Under the pieces are notes generated by a model. The model saw only the letters and a program-made list of their open reading frames with translations. It did not search any database and was not told the origin of the DNA. A DNA stretch of 64,000 bases from Phocaeicola vulgatus (lineage in GTDB: Bacteria > Bacteroidota > Bacteroidia > Bacteroidales > Tannerellaceae), in assembly GCA_022009975.1 (NCBI GenBank), contig CP091733.1:1009001-1073000 (forward strand). The letters run 5' to 3'. Positions 8,989 through 17,439 of the stretch are shown piece by piece (the first letter of the stretch is position 1; every line of letters starts with the position of its first letter). The translations under genes were made by a program, and so were the position numbers.

Positions 8989-9846
8989 ATGAACGTAAGA
9001 GAAACCAAGGAACAACTCATTGCCGAACTGGTCCGTTTGGCTTTTGCTGAAGATATAGGGGATGGCGACCATACTACTTTATGCTGTATCCCGGCAACGG
9101 AAATGGGCAAAAGCCAGCTTATCGTGAAGGAAGATGGCGTTTTGGCAGGTGTAGAGATAGCAAAACAGATTTTCCATACTTTCGACCCCGCTTTGAAGAT
9201 GACCGAATTCATCCATGACGGGGCAGAGGTTAAAAAGGGCGACATCGCTTTCGTGGTGGAAGGAAAGGTGCAGTCATTGTTGCAAACCGAGCGTTTGATG
9301 TTGAACGTCATGCAGCGCATGAGCGGTATCGCCACGATGACCCGCAAATATGTCAAGGCGCTCGAAGGGACAAAGACCCGCGTGTTGGATACGAGAAAGA
9401 CAACCCCGGGTTTGCGTATGCTGGAGAAGGAGGCTGTGCGCATCGGTGGAGGAACAAACCACCGTATCGGCTTGTTCGATATGATTCTCTTAAAGGACAA
9501 CCATGTGGACTTCGCCGGCGGAATCGAAGCGGCCATCACCCGTTGCCATGAATATTTGAAGGAAAAGAACAAGGATTTGAAGATTGAGATTGAAGTAAGG
9601 AACTTTGACGAAATCCGGCAGGTGTTGGACATCGGGGGCGTGGACCGCATCATGCTCGACAACTTCACTCCGGAGAATACCAAGAAGGCGGTTGAAATGA
9701 TTGGCGGACGCTATGAAACGGAATCTTCCGGAGGCATCACATTTGACACGTTGCGCCAATATGCCGAGTGCGGTGTCGATTTCATTTCAGTGGGCGCATT
9801 GACGCACTCTGTGAAAGGCCTGGACATGAGCTTCAAGGCTTGTTGA
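8989..9846 (+). CDS. nadC: Nicotinate-nucleotide pyrophosphorylase (quinolinate phosphoribosyltransferase)
   Basis: Makes nicotinate mononucleotide from quinolinate and PRPP in de novo NAD synthesis. The 285-residue protein shows the N-terminal AEDIGDGDHTT segment, the ERLMLNVMQRMSGIAT helix, the DTRKTTPGLR active-site motif, KDNHV and the IMLDNFTP strand, all typical of the family. It follows the DUF4783 gene in one transcription unit and ends just before a strong terminator. It is intact. Confidence 0.97.
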   Translation: MNVRETKEQLIAELVRLAFAEDIGDGDHTTLCCIPATEMGKSQLIVKEDGVLAGVEIAKQIFHTFDPALKMTEFIHDGAEVKKGDIAFVVEGKVQSLLQTERLMLNVMQRMSGIATMTRKYVKALEGTKTRVLDTRKTTPGLRMLEKEAVRIGGGTNHRIGLFDMILLKDNHVDFAGGIEAAITRCHEYLKEKNKDLKIEIEVRNFDEIRQVLDIGGVDRIMLDNFTPENTKKAVEMIGGRYETESSGGITFDTLRQYAECGVDFISVGALTHSVKGLDMSFKAC

Positions 9847-9877
9847 TGAATCAATCTACTTGTAAGATAATTTGTTT

Positions 9878-9916
9878 GGGGCTGTATTCAAATGGTTGTT
9901 TGGATGCAGCCCTTTT
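9878..9916 (+). terminator. Rho-independent terminator after nadC
   Basis: A long hairpin with GGGCTG at 9879-9884 pairing with CAGCCC at 9907-9912, extended inward by mostly matched bases including CAAA/TTTG, and followed by TTTT. It lies 32 bases after the nadC stop. Confidence 0.85.
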
Positions 9917-9921
9917 AAGGT

Positions 9922-10034
9922 GTGCCAGAATTGGCAAAATGCAAGGCGCTGAGGATGAGACCGGCAGGAGTTTACTGGCGTAAATGACTGAGGTCGAATT
10001 CCGAAAGCAACGCAGCAGTTTGCAATTCTGGCAC
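9922..10034. repeat. 113-bp palindromic repeat element
   Basis: The ends are near-perfect inverted repeats: GTGCCAGAATTGGCAAA at 9922-9938 and, at 10019-10034, the complement differing by one extra G. The interior is G+C-richer than the flanks and also partly self-complementary (GCAAGGCGCTG against CAACGCAGCAG). No reading frame is credible. I recall similar palindromic units between genes in Parabacteroides genomes, but that needs checking. It lies between the nadC terminator and the end of the ECF sigma gene. Confidence 0.65.
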
Positions 10035-10113
10035 GCAGCGTTTATTTACTATGATTGTAAACCTGTTTTTCCGATGGAGAAAGGCTATAAGACCATGCAC
10101 GGGGCGATTATTT

Positions 10114-10698
10114 TCAGTCAAGGAAGAGATAGATGAAGAGAGGTAAAAAATCTTTTAATTCTTCTTTGAGAATCTGTATGGATTTATCCCGATAACGTTC
10201 CACTGTCCGAGTGGAAACATTCAAGACGGACGCAATTTCCCCTAAGTCCCGGTTCTCCAGTTTGCTCATTTCAAAAGCTATCCGATATTCTACAGGAAGT
10301 TTGTCGAGTGCAGCCCGTAATTTCTCCGATAATTCCTGGTAAGAATACATATTATCCGTATCATTGGAATAAAGCGGAACCCTTTTGGCAAATTCTTCTT
10401 GGAATTCTTCTTTGTAATACTCCCTTTTTATTTGGTTCAGACAAATATTCTTTACACAAGCAATCAGGTAATTGCGTGCCGAAGTGTTGACGGAGATGTT
10501 TTTCCTCTTTTCCCACAATTGGAAAAACACCTCTTGGACGATATCTTCCCGGACATTTAAATCTTCAATATATCTTTTCGCAAATAAGCACAAAGGGGCA
10601 TAACAACTTTCAAACAGTTTCTGAAAGGAATGTTTGTCATCTCTTAGAGAAATGTCTAAAAGTAAAGAGTCAATGTCTATTGAATTAAAATAATCCAT
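10114..10698 (-). CDS. ECF RNA polymerase sigma factor (Bacteroidetes PUL type)
   Basis: Sigma factor of 194 residues with region 2 (about 25-95, including the REDIVQEVFFQLWEKR core-binding helix) and region 4 (about 135-185, SVLNVSTRTVERYRDKSIQILK helix-turn-helix). It is divergent from the FecR-type anti-sigma gene across a 364-base gap. In Bacteroidales such pairs control SusC/SusD loci: ligand binding at SusC signals through its STN domain to the anti-sigma, freeing the sigma factor. The target here is inferred to be the locus at 12-23 kb. Confidence 0.92.
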   Translation of the reverse strand: MDYFNSIDIDSLLLDISLRDDKHSFQKLFESCYAPLCLFAKRYIEDLNVREDIVQEVFFQLWEKRKNISVNTSARNYLIACVKNICLNQIKREYYKEEFQEEFAKRVPLYSNDTDNMYSYQELSEKLRAALDKLPVEYRIAFEMSKLENRDLGEIASVLNVSTRTVERYRDKSIQILKEELKDFLPLFIYLFLD

Positions 10699-11062
10699 TT
10701 GTTCTATTAAAGTAACGCACCGCCTGTTTTTCTGCTTTCAATCCCATTTGGTCGATAATCTATCAAACAGGACGATAACGTGTTGTCAAGTTTTTGAACT
10801 TGTATTCAATATTTTGAGCTTATCATATAAGTGAAAAGCATTAATTGAATTCTCGTTGTAAAATTATGAAGTATCCTATCCATTAAAGAATATATTCTTT
10901 AAATACAAAAATTCTATTATTTTTTTGATAATTTGCAAATTTTTGACCGGAAATTTGCCATATCATATCTCATTCTTGATGTATTTTTTGAAAAAAGTCC
11001 AAAATTATTGTCGTGTTTTCATTTGATGATTGTCTATTATATAAACGAAACGAAATATAGGC
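10699..11062. other. AT-rich divergent control region between sigma and anti-sigma genes
   Basis: 364 bases with long A/T tracts (for example 10880-10935) and no open frame. It must hold the promoters of both the sigma gene (leftwards) and the fecR gene (rightwards). I could not identify a full consensus promoter by eye; a sigma-specific promoter for the rightward unit would not be expected to match the housekeeping consensus. Confidence 0.5.
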
Positions 11063-11986
11063 ATGAACGAGATAAATAAAAACTGGAAGATTGTTCAATC
11101 ATTGAAACAAGACATGGATGAATATGAGCGCATCCAAGTTGATGTTGCTTTTAAGAAAGTGGGCAATCGGATTGATAAGCAAACTCGCAAGAAACATATA
11201 TTATATTGGGGAATGCGAATTGCAGCAATGTTGGCTGTCCCTTTGTTGCTTGGAACTTCTTATTGCACCTATTTATATATAGAACGGCTGATACAAGACA
11301 AGAATGTTCCAATGTTAGAGAGCTATTCCGCTCTGGGGCAAGTTTCCCGCATCACTTTGTCAGACGGATCCGTTGTTTGGTTGAACGCCGACAGCAAATT
11401 GGTTTATCCGGTGCAATTCAATGGAAAAGAGCGCAATGTCCAGTTGACAGGAGAAGGCTACTTTGAGGTGCATGCCGATGCCAATTCCCCTTTTTATGTC
11501 TCAGCTTCGGACGGGATAAAAGTGATGGCGTATGGAACAAAGTTCAATGTGGATGCTTATCCGGAGGAGAATAAAATTAAGATGACTTTGGTTGAGGGGA
11601 AAGTAGATGTCCGCAAAGAAGATAAAAGATTGATGAAACTATCTCCTGGATACCAAGCTGTCTATAACAAAGAGGGCAAGAACCTTTCTTCGCTAAAGGT
11701 TAATTCGGAAGTAGTAACCGGTTGGACGATTGGAAAGATGATGTTTAGGGATGCGACAATCACGGAAGTCATTAAACATCTCTCAAGACGTTACAACGTG
11801 GATATAAGTTTACATTGTGATAACCCGGACAAATATAAATTTCGTGCGACCTTCACTGATGAGAGTATTACGCAGGTTTTGGACTATTTGCGCTTGGCGG
11901 CACCTCTGTCTTGGTCTTTTTCAAAAGCCGAGCAACATTCTGATTTTTCATTTTCTCGTCAGAAAATTGATTTGTGGTTGAAATAA
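11063..11986 (+). CDS. FecR-family anti-sigma factor
   Basis: A 307-residue inner-membrane regulator. The cytoplasmic N-terminus (about 1-45) binds the sigma factor, one membrane helix follows (about 47-72), then the periplasmic FecR domain (GQVSRITLSDGSVVWLNADSKLVYP through SPGYQAVYN) and a C-terminal DUF4974 domain (about 225-300, FRDATITEVIKHLSRRYNVDI) that talks to the STN domain of SusC. It is the first gene of the rightward locus, 160 bases before susC. Confidence 0.93.
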   Translation: MNEINKNWKIVQSLKQDMDEYERIQVDVAFKKVGNRIDKQTRKKHILYWGMRIAAMLAVPLLLGTSYCTYLYIERLIQDKNVPMLESYSALGQVSRITLSDGSVVWLNADSKLVYPVQFNGKERNVQLTGEGYFEVHADANSPFYVSASDGIKVMAYGTKFNVDAYPEENKIKMTLVEGKVDVRKEDKRLMKLSPGYQAVYNKEGKNLSSLKVNSEVVTGWTIGKMMFRDATITEVIKHLSRRYNVDISLHCDNPDKYKFRATFTDESITQVLDYLRLAAPLSWSFSKAEQHSDFSFSRQKIDLWLK

Positions 11987-12146
11987 GTTTAACAATATAA
12001 AGGAAAGGCAAAATGGAAATGGGATAAACAGTTGCATTCTTGATAGGAAAGCAAACAAATAATAAGAAAACAGAGAAGTGCAAAACACAGCACTGCTATG
12101 AGAACACATCTAAAGTAATATTCATAAATCTATAATAGAAAAGATT

Positions 12147-15100
12147 ATGGGAATAAAAAGTAAGAAAAACACTTCGATACCTCATTCTTGTCCGACAATG
12201 AGGCGAATTATGAAACTGGGGACATTAATGTCGGTGGTTTTGGTTTCCCAACTTCATGCAGAGAATGTCTTTTCTCAGAGTGAAGCTATTTCAGTATCAA
12301 TGAAAAACGTAACCGTTGGGCAAGTCTTAGATCAAATAGAAAAGAATTCAGATTACACCTTTATTTTTACGGATAAGTCTGTTGATACCAAGCGAAAAGT
12401 AAACATTGATGTTGATGGGAAAAGCTTGGATGAAGCATTAACCTTGCTTTTTTCCGGAACAGGAGTTGAATATAAAATCGTATCCAACCAAGTCATTTTA
12501 TCAAAATCCGATTCCAACTCTACAAAATCTGCCCAGCAAGCCCGATTGGTGAAAGGTGTCGTTGTCGATGCCAACGGTGACCCGGTTATTGGTGCCAATG
12601 TTGTAGAAAAAGGGACGACGAATGGTACGATTACAGACATGGATGGTAAATTCTCTTTGTCTGTTGGTAAAGGAGCTATCTTGGAAGTTTCCTACATCGG
12701 TTTCAAGAACCAGCAGGTGGCAGCAGATAGCAACAATTTGAATATCACCATGCGGGAAGATTCTGAACAATTGGATGAAGTGGTGGTTATCGGTTATGGT
12801 ACGGCACGCAAAGGGGATTTGACCGGCCCGATATCCAGTGTTAACGGTTCCGCTTTGGCAGAGCGTTCTACGCAACAATTGTCCACCGCCATGCAAGGAC
12901 AGATTTCCGGTGTGCAAGTCACCCGTTCTTCAGGAGCTCCTGGAAGTTCAGCCAGCATCCAGGTTCGTGGTGTGACCACTTTGTCCTCCAATGATCCATT
13001 GGTAATTATTGATGGAGTCCCGGGTTCTTTGAATGATGTCATCGCCTCGGATGTGGAAACGATGAGTGTCTTGAAGGATGCAGCATCTGCTTCTATTTAT
13101 GGCTCTCGTGCTGCTGCCGGTGTTATCTTGATTACCACGAAACGTGCGAAAGAGAACAAGCTCCAGTTGGATTATAACTATGAATATTCAATCGACAAAC
13201 CGACGGCTCGCCCGAAGAATGGTAATGTGATTGACTGGATGAATGTCCAAAATGAGGTAAAATATAATGATGGAGCAACGGATCCATATTCTCAATATTC
13301 AAAAGAGACGATAGACGGATGGATGGCAAACAACGCAAAAGATCCGTACCATTATCCCAATACAAATTGGGTCGATTTGCTTTTGAAAAAGAAGACTTCG
13401 CACCAGCAACATAGCTTCAGCTTGTCTGGCGGCAATGATAAAGTGCAGACCAAGTTCTCTTTCAATTACCAAACGGCGGATGGTTATTATAAGAACAAAT
13501 CATACGAACGTTATGCCGGCCGTGTGAACAACGATTACAAAATCAATTCTTGGATTAAAGCGAATGTGGATATTGATTTCTCTACATCTAATTCGATAGA
13601 CCCAAGTACAATCAACCCAGTTTATTGGGCTTATTTGGTTCCTGGATATTATAATGCTTACTGGGAGAATGGTTCGTATGCTGATGTGAAAGCAGGAGGG
13701 AACCCATTGGCAATGTTGAATGAAGGCGGCACGAATGATGTCCATTATTATAAGTTCGGAGGTAAAGCATCGTTGCAGTTGACTCCGATAAAAGGACTTA
13801 CTTTGTCTGCTGTCTTCTCTCCGCGTTATACATTCACAAATGGCAAGAAGTTCACGAAGGCTGTAGATGTCTATTATGAAGATGGTTCATCTCTTCAATC
13901 GCAGTTGAATAAAGTGACTTCGTTGGCTGAGACCCGTAATAATACCCGGAGCATGACCTATCAGTTCTTTGCCAATTATTTGAATAAGTGGAATGACCAT
14001 TCATTGAATGCGATGGCTGGTTACGAAGGTTATGAATATAAGTGGGAAAATCTGGGAGCTTCCCGTAACAATTACAAATTGGATACTTATCCATACTTGA
14101 ACATTGGTCCGGAAGATTATCAGTACAATTCAGGGAATGCTGGACATAATGCCTACGAATCAGTATTCGGTCGTGTGATGTACTCCTTCAAGAACCGCTA
14201 TATGTTACAAGCCAATGTCCGTGCGGACGGTTCTTCCCGTTTTGCATCCGGATCCCGCTGGGGCGTGTTCCCTTCTGTATCGGCAGGCTGGGTGGCATCA
14301 GGTGAGTCTTGGTTTCCGAAGAGCAAGATTGATTATTTGAAGCTCCGTGCATCTATCGGTTCATTGGGCAATGAGCGCATCGGTTCCGAATTCCCTTACC
14401 AAGCATCTATATCTTTTGGCAACAGTTATATGTATGATAATGGTTCTGGTTCGGTTTCTGCTATTCAGAATGCTGCCCAAGTCTACTATGCATTTGAAGA
14501 CATTACGTGGGAAACGACGACTACTTACGATGTAGGTGTGGACTTGAATATGTTTGATAACCGATTCAATGTGACAGCCGACTACTATTACAAGAAGACT
14601 TCCAACATGCTTTTGACATTGGGTTTCCCTTCTTACGCAGGTTTCTCCGCTCCGTCTCAGAATGCCGGTGACATGCATACAAAAGGTTGGGATTTGGATT
14701 TGGGTTGGAAAGATCAAATCGGGGATGTCACTTACGGCGTTTCCTTCAACTTGTCAGATTACCGTTCAAAGATGGGTTACTTGGGAGACAAGAGAACCAT
14801 CAATGGTAATCAAATTTATGAAAAGGGCTCTTATTACAATGAATGGTATATGTACAAAACCGATGGTTTGTTTATTACGGATGCCGATTTGCTTGATGCC
14901 AACGGAAATAAATATCCGACTCTGACACCCAATGACAAAGCGGGTAACATCAAATACGTGGATGTAAACGGTGATGGTGTCATCAATGCGGATGATAAAG
15001 TACGTTTGGGCAACTCTTTGCCAGAGTTCCAGTTTGGTGGAAATATCTACTTGGGGTGGAGAGACTTCGACTTCTCTTTGGCTTTCCAAGGCATAGGGCA

Positions 15101-15506
15101 TCGGAACGTATTGTTCAATTCCGCATGGATTCAACCGCTGAAAGAGCAATGGGGTGCCGTTCCGGAACTGGTTAAGGGCAATTATTGGAGCCAGTTCAAT
15201 ACGGAAGAACAAAACCGTAAAGCCAAATATCCTCGCTTGACTTATACAAATACGACAAATACCTATAGCGGTTCAGACTATTGGTTGTTCAATGGCGCTT
15301 ATTTCCGTGTAAAGAACATTACTTTAGGTTATACGATTCCGGCTAAGTTCTTAGGAACTGAATACATCAAAGGTCTTCGTATTTACACAAGCATCTCAGA
15401 CCTTCCTGCAATCAGCCATTATCCAAAAGGATGGGATCCAGAAGTAGGCTCAAGCTCTGATTTTATTTCTACGTCATTCACATTTGGCGCAAGTATCAAA
15501 TTCTAA
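12147..15506 (+). CDS. SusC/RagA-type TonB-dependent receptor with STN signalling domain
   Basis: Outer-membrane transporter of 1119 residues. Order of parts: signal peptide (to about 45), secretin/TonB STN domain (about 52-115, ISVSMKNVTVGQVLDQIE), carboxypeptidase-like repeat (about 133-210, GVVVDANGDPVIGANV), TonB box region (EQLDEVVVIGYGTARKGD), plug with the DPLVIIDGVPGS and ASIYGSRAAAGVILITTK motifs, then the long barrel ending in FGASIKF. The STN domain fits control by the adjacent sigma/anti-sigma pair. It forms a lidded importer with the SusD encoded 3 bases downstream. The glycan is not known. Confidence 0.96.
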   Translation: MGIKSKKNTSIPHSCPTMRRIMKLGTLMSVVLVSQLHAENVFSQSEAISVSMKNVTVGQVLDQIEKNSDYTFIFTDKSVDTKRKVNIDVDGKSLDEALTLLFSGTGVEYKIVSNQVILSKSDSNSTKSAQQARLVKGVVVDANGDPVIGANVVEKGTTNGTITDMDGKFSLSVGKGAILEVSYIGFKNQQVAADSNNLNITMREDSEQLDEVVVIGYGTARKGDLTGPISSVNGSALAERSTQQLSTAMQGQISGVQVTRSSGAPGSSASIQVRGVTTLSSNDPLVIIDGVPGSLNDVIASDVETMSVLKDAASASIYGSRAAAGVILITTKRAKENKLQLDYNYEYSIDKPTARPKNGNVIDWMNVQNEVKYNDGATDPYSQYSKETIDGWMANNAKDPYHYPNTNWVDLLLKKKTSHQQHSFSLSGGNDKVQTKFSFNYQTADGYYKNKSYERYAGRVNNDYKINSWIKANVDIDFSTSNSIDPSTINPVYWAYLVPGYYNAYWENGSYADVKAGGNPLAMLNEGGTNDVHYYKFGGKASLQLTPIKGLTLSAVFSPRYTFTNGKKFTKAVDVYYEDGSSLQSQLNKVTSLAETRNNTRSMTYQFFANYLNKWNDHSLNAMAGYEGYEYKWENLGASRNNYKLDTYPYLNIGPEDYQYNSGNAGHNAYESVFGRVMYSFKNRYMLQANVRADGSSRFASGSRWGVFPSVSAGWVASGESWFPKSKIDYLKLRASIGSLGNERIGSEFPYQASISFGNSYMYDNGSGSVSAIQNAAQVYYAFEDITWETTTTYDVGVDLNMFDNRFNVTADYYYKKTSNMLLTLGFPSYAGFSAPSQNAGDMHTKGWDLDLGWKDQIGDVTYGVSFNLSDYRSKMGYLGDKRTINGNQIYEKGSYYNEWYMYKTDGLFITDADLLDANGNKYPTLTPNDKAGNIKYVDVNGDGVINADDKVRLGNSLPEFQFGGNIYLGWRDFDFSLAFQGIGHRNVLFNSAWIQPLKEQWGAVPELVKGNYWSQFNTEEQNRKAKYPRLTYTNTTNTYSGSDYWLFNGAYFRVKNITLGYTIPAKFLGTEYIKGLRIYTSISDLPAISHYPKGWDPEVGSSSDFISTSFTFGASIKF

Positions 15507-15509
15507 TAA

Positions 15510-17312
15510 ATGAAAGAAATGAAAAAGTTTAGAATCCTTATATGTGCTACCTCTTTACTCTCTTTGGTATCGTGCGTAGACCTGAATTTGAATCCGCTTT
15601 CTGAAGGTTCAAGTAAAAACTGGTACTCTTCCAAGGCAGAGATTGAAATGTCCGTGAACGATTTTTACCGGACTGAATTTTTCCCGATTGATGATATGCT
15701 TTGGGGTGATGACGTAACAGCCCGAAATTCCACTTCTTCTATCCAAAATGGTACGTTGACTGCGGAAAACGGTACGATTGCCAATCGTTGGCAGAATTAT
15801 TATAAAGGTATCGCTCGTGCTTTGCGGCTCCTCAACAGTATGGATCGTGCCCGGGAGGTAGGAGTTTCTGAAAAGGACATCACCCAGTATGAAGGAGAAG
15901 CCTATTTCTATATGGGATATGCTTACGGAATGTTGGCATTCCATTGGGGAGACGCTATCTTGGATAAGACCGGCATGACATTGGACGAGGCTTATGCTGC
16001 TTCCCGTTCCCCGAAAGCCGATGTTTTGGCTTATAGTTATGAATGTTTAGACAAAGCGGCTGAGCGTTTGCCGTTGAAATATTCCGGTCTGCAAAGAGCG
16101 ACAAGAGGTGCGGCGTATGCTTTCAAGGCAAGAATCGCTTTGTATAATGGAGATTTTGCCATTGCTGCGGATGCGGCTAAGAAATGTATGGATTTAGGTG
16201 TTTACAAATTGCATGATAACTATCGTGACCTTTTCACGGCCTCTTCATCAGAAGAGTTGATATTCTTCTTTAGAGGAGATGTCACATTGAAGAAGTATTA
16301 TTGGGCTGCTGCCGACGTGCAGAATTGTATCACTCGTCTTTCCGGAGGTTGGGGCGGACAGAAGGCTCCTTCTTATGAGTTGATATGCGCTTATCCTTGT
16401 ACGGATGGCAAGCCTATTGATGAATCACCGTTGTATAATCCGAAGGATTTGTTTGAAAACCGTGACCCGCGCATGGCAATGACCATTGTCCCGTTTGCCA
16501 CGGCTTATAACAAGAGTGTGCTGAATGGAACTTACAACCCGAAAGATTATGCGTGGTTAGGTTATGAATACAATCCTGACCCTTCCCGGACGACCGTTAT
16601 GCGTATGTCAGATGAAACACAGGTTGGAAACAACGACTCGAAAGCCCGTGCTGAACATGCTGCCTATAATGGATTCGTGTTTAAAAAGTTTATTGATGAG
16701 TCTTTCTTGGAGAACGGTAAAGCTGGCGCTCCGACTACTTATCCGATGATGCGTTACGGTGATGTGTTGTTGATGTATGCCGAGGCAATGATTGAACAAG
16801 ACAAATGTACGCAGGAGGTATTGGATGAAACAATCAATAAGTTGCGGGAGAGGGCTTACAATGGAACAGACATGGCTTATCCGAGAGCCATTTTGGGTTC
16901 ACAACAGCAGATGCGTACAGTCCTTCGTACTGAGCGTTTCATTGAATTGGCATGGGAAGGACAGCGTTATGCGGATTTGATTCGTTGGCGTATTGCTGGC
17001 AAGGTTTATAATCGTCCTGCTTATTTCTTGCGTCGCGCTTGGTCTGGATCGACCTCTTGGGATGGAGATGAGAGCAAGGTTTCTGCTGAATACAAACAGT
17101 TAATCCAGAATTGGAAGGATGGTAATTATCCATTGGGAGGTGTGCCACAGATTGATGAAGACGGCATTGCTGATTTGAAATATATGGTGGATGCAGGTTA
17201 TATCGTAGTCGCCTCCGAACGTAAGTTTGACGAGAATAGAGATTATTTGTGGCCGGTTCCAGCAGCTGATATCTTGATTAACTCCAATTTAACCCAGAAT
17301 CCGAACTGGTAA
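15510..17312 (+). CDS. SusD/RagB-type surface glycan-binding lipoprotein
   Basis: A 600-residue surface lipoprotein. The signal peptide ends in LLSLVSC (lipobox cysteine near residue 22), followed by the LNPLSEGSSKNWY N-terminus typical of SusD. TPR-like helices (EGEAYFYMGYAYGMLAFHWGD, AAYAFKARIALYNGDF) and the C-terminal signature (FIELAWEGQRYADLIRW) are present. It caps the SusC barrel and delivers oligosaccharide to it. A 127-base gap separates it from the next gene. Confidence 0.96.
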   Translation: MKEMKKFRILICATSLLSLVSCVDLNLNPLSEGSSKNWYSSKAEIEMSVNDFYRTEFFPIDDMLWGDDVTARNSTSSIQNGTLTAENGTIANRWQNYYKGIARALRLLNSMDRAREVGVSEKDITQYEGEAYFYMGYAYGMLAFHWGDAILDKTGMTLDEAYAASRSPKADVLAYSYECLDKAAERLPLKYSGLQRATRGAAYAFKARIALYNGDFAIAADAAKKCMDLGVYKLHDNYRDLFTASSSEELIFFFRGDVTLKKYYWAAADVQNCITRLSGGWGGQKAPSYELICAYPCTDGKPIDESPLYNPKDLFENRDPRMAMTIVPFATAYNKSVLNGTYNPKDYAWLGYEYNPDPSRTTVMRMSDETQVGNNDSKARAEHAAYNGFVFKKFIDESFLENGKAGAPTTYPMMRYGDVLLMYAEAMIEQDKCTQEVLDETINKLRERAYNGTDMAYPRAILGSQQQMRTVLRTERFIELAWEGQRYADLIRWRIAGKVYNRPAYFLRRAWSGSTSWDGDESKVSAEYKQLIQNWKDGNYPLGGVPQIDEDGIADLKYMVDAGYIVVASERKFDENRDYLWPVPAADILINSNLTQNPNW

Positions 17313-17439
17313 TCGGATTAATAATTAATTTAGCAGGAATAATACACTAACTAATCAATAATAATAGGAACTGGGGGGTTGATGCGCCAGTCTATACAAT
17401 TGGCACACTTCCCCCTTTTAATTTAATGAGGAGATAAAT
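17313..17439 (+). promoter_or_regulatory. Intercistronic region with a G-run/C-run hairpin
   Basis: Between susD and the lipoprotein gene, six Gs at 17373-17378 face five Cs at 17411-17415, and a smaller stem pairs ACTGG (17370-17374) with CCAGT (17387-17391). A hairpin here could attenuate or stabilise mRNA between the SusCD pair and the enzymes, as in many PULs. This is inference only. Confidence 0.3.

Noticed and set aside
9768..9983. 71-residue frame at the end of nadC
   Set aside because: It lies in another frame of nadC, then crosses the terminator and the palindromic repeat.
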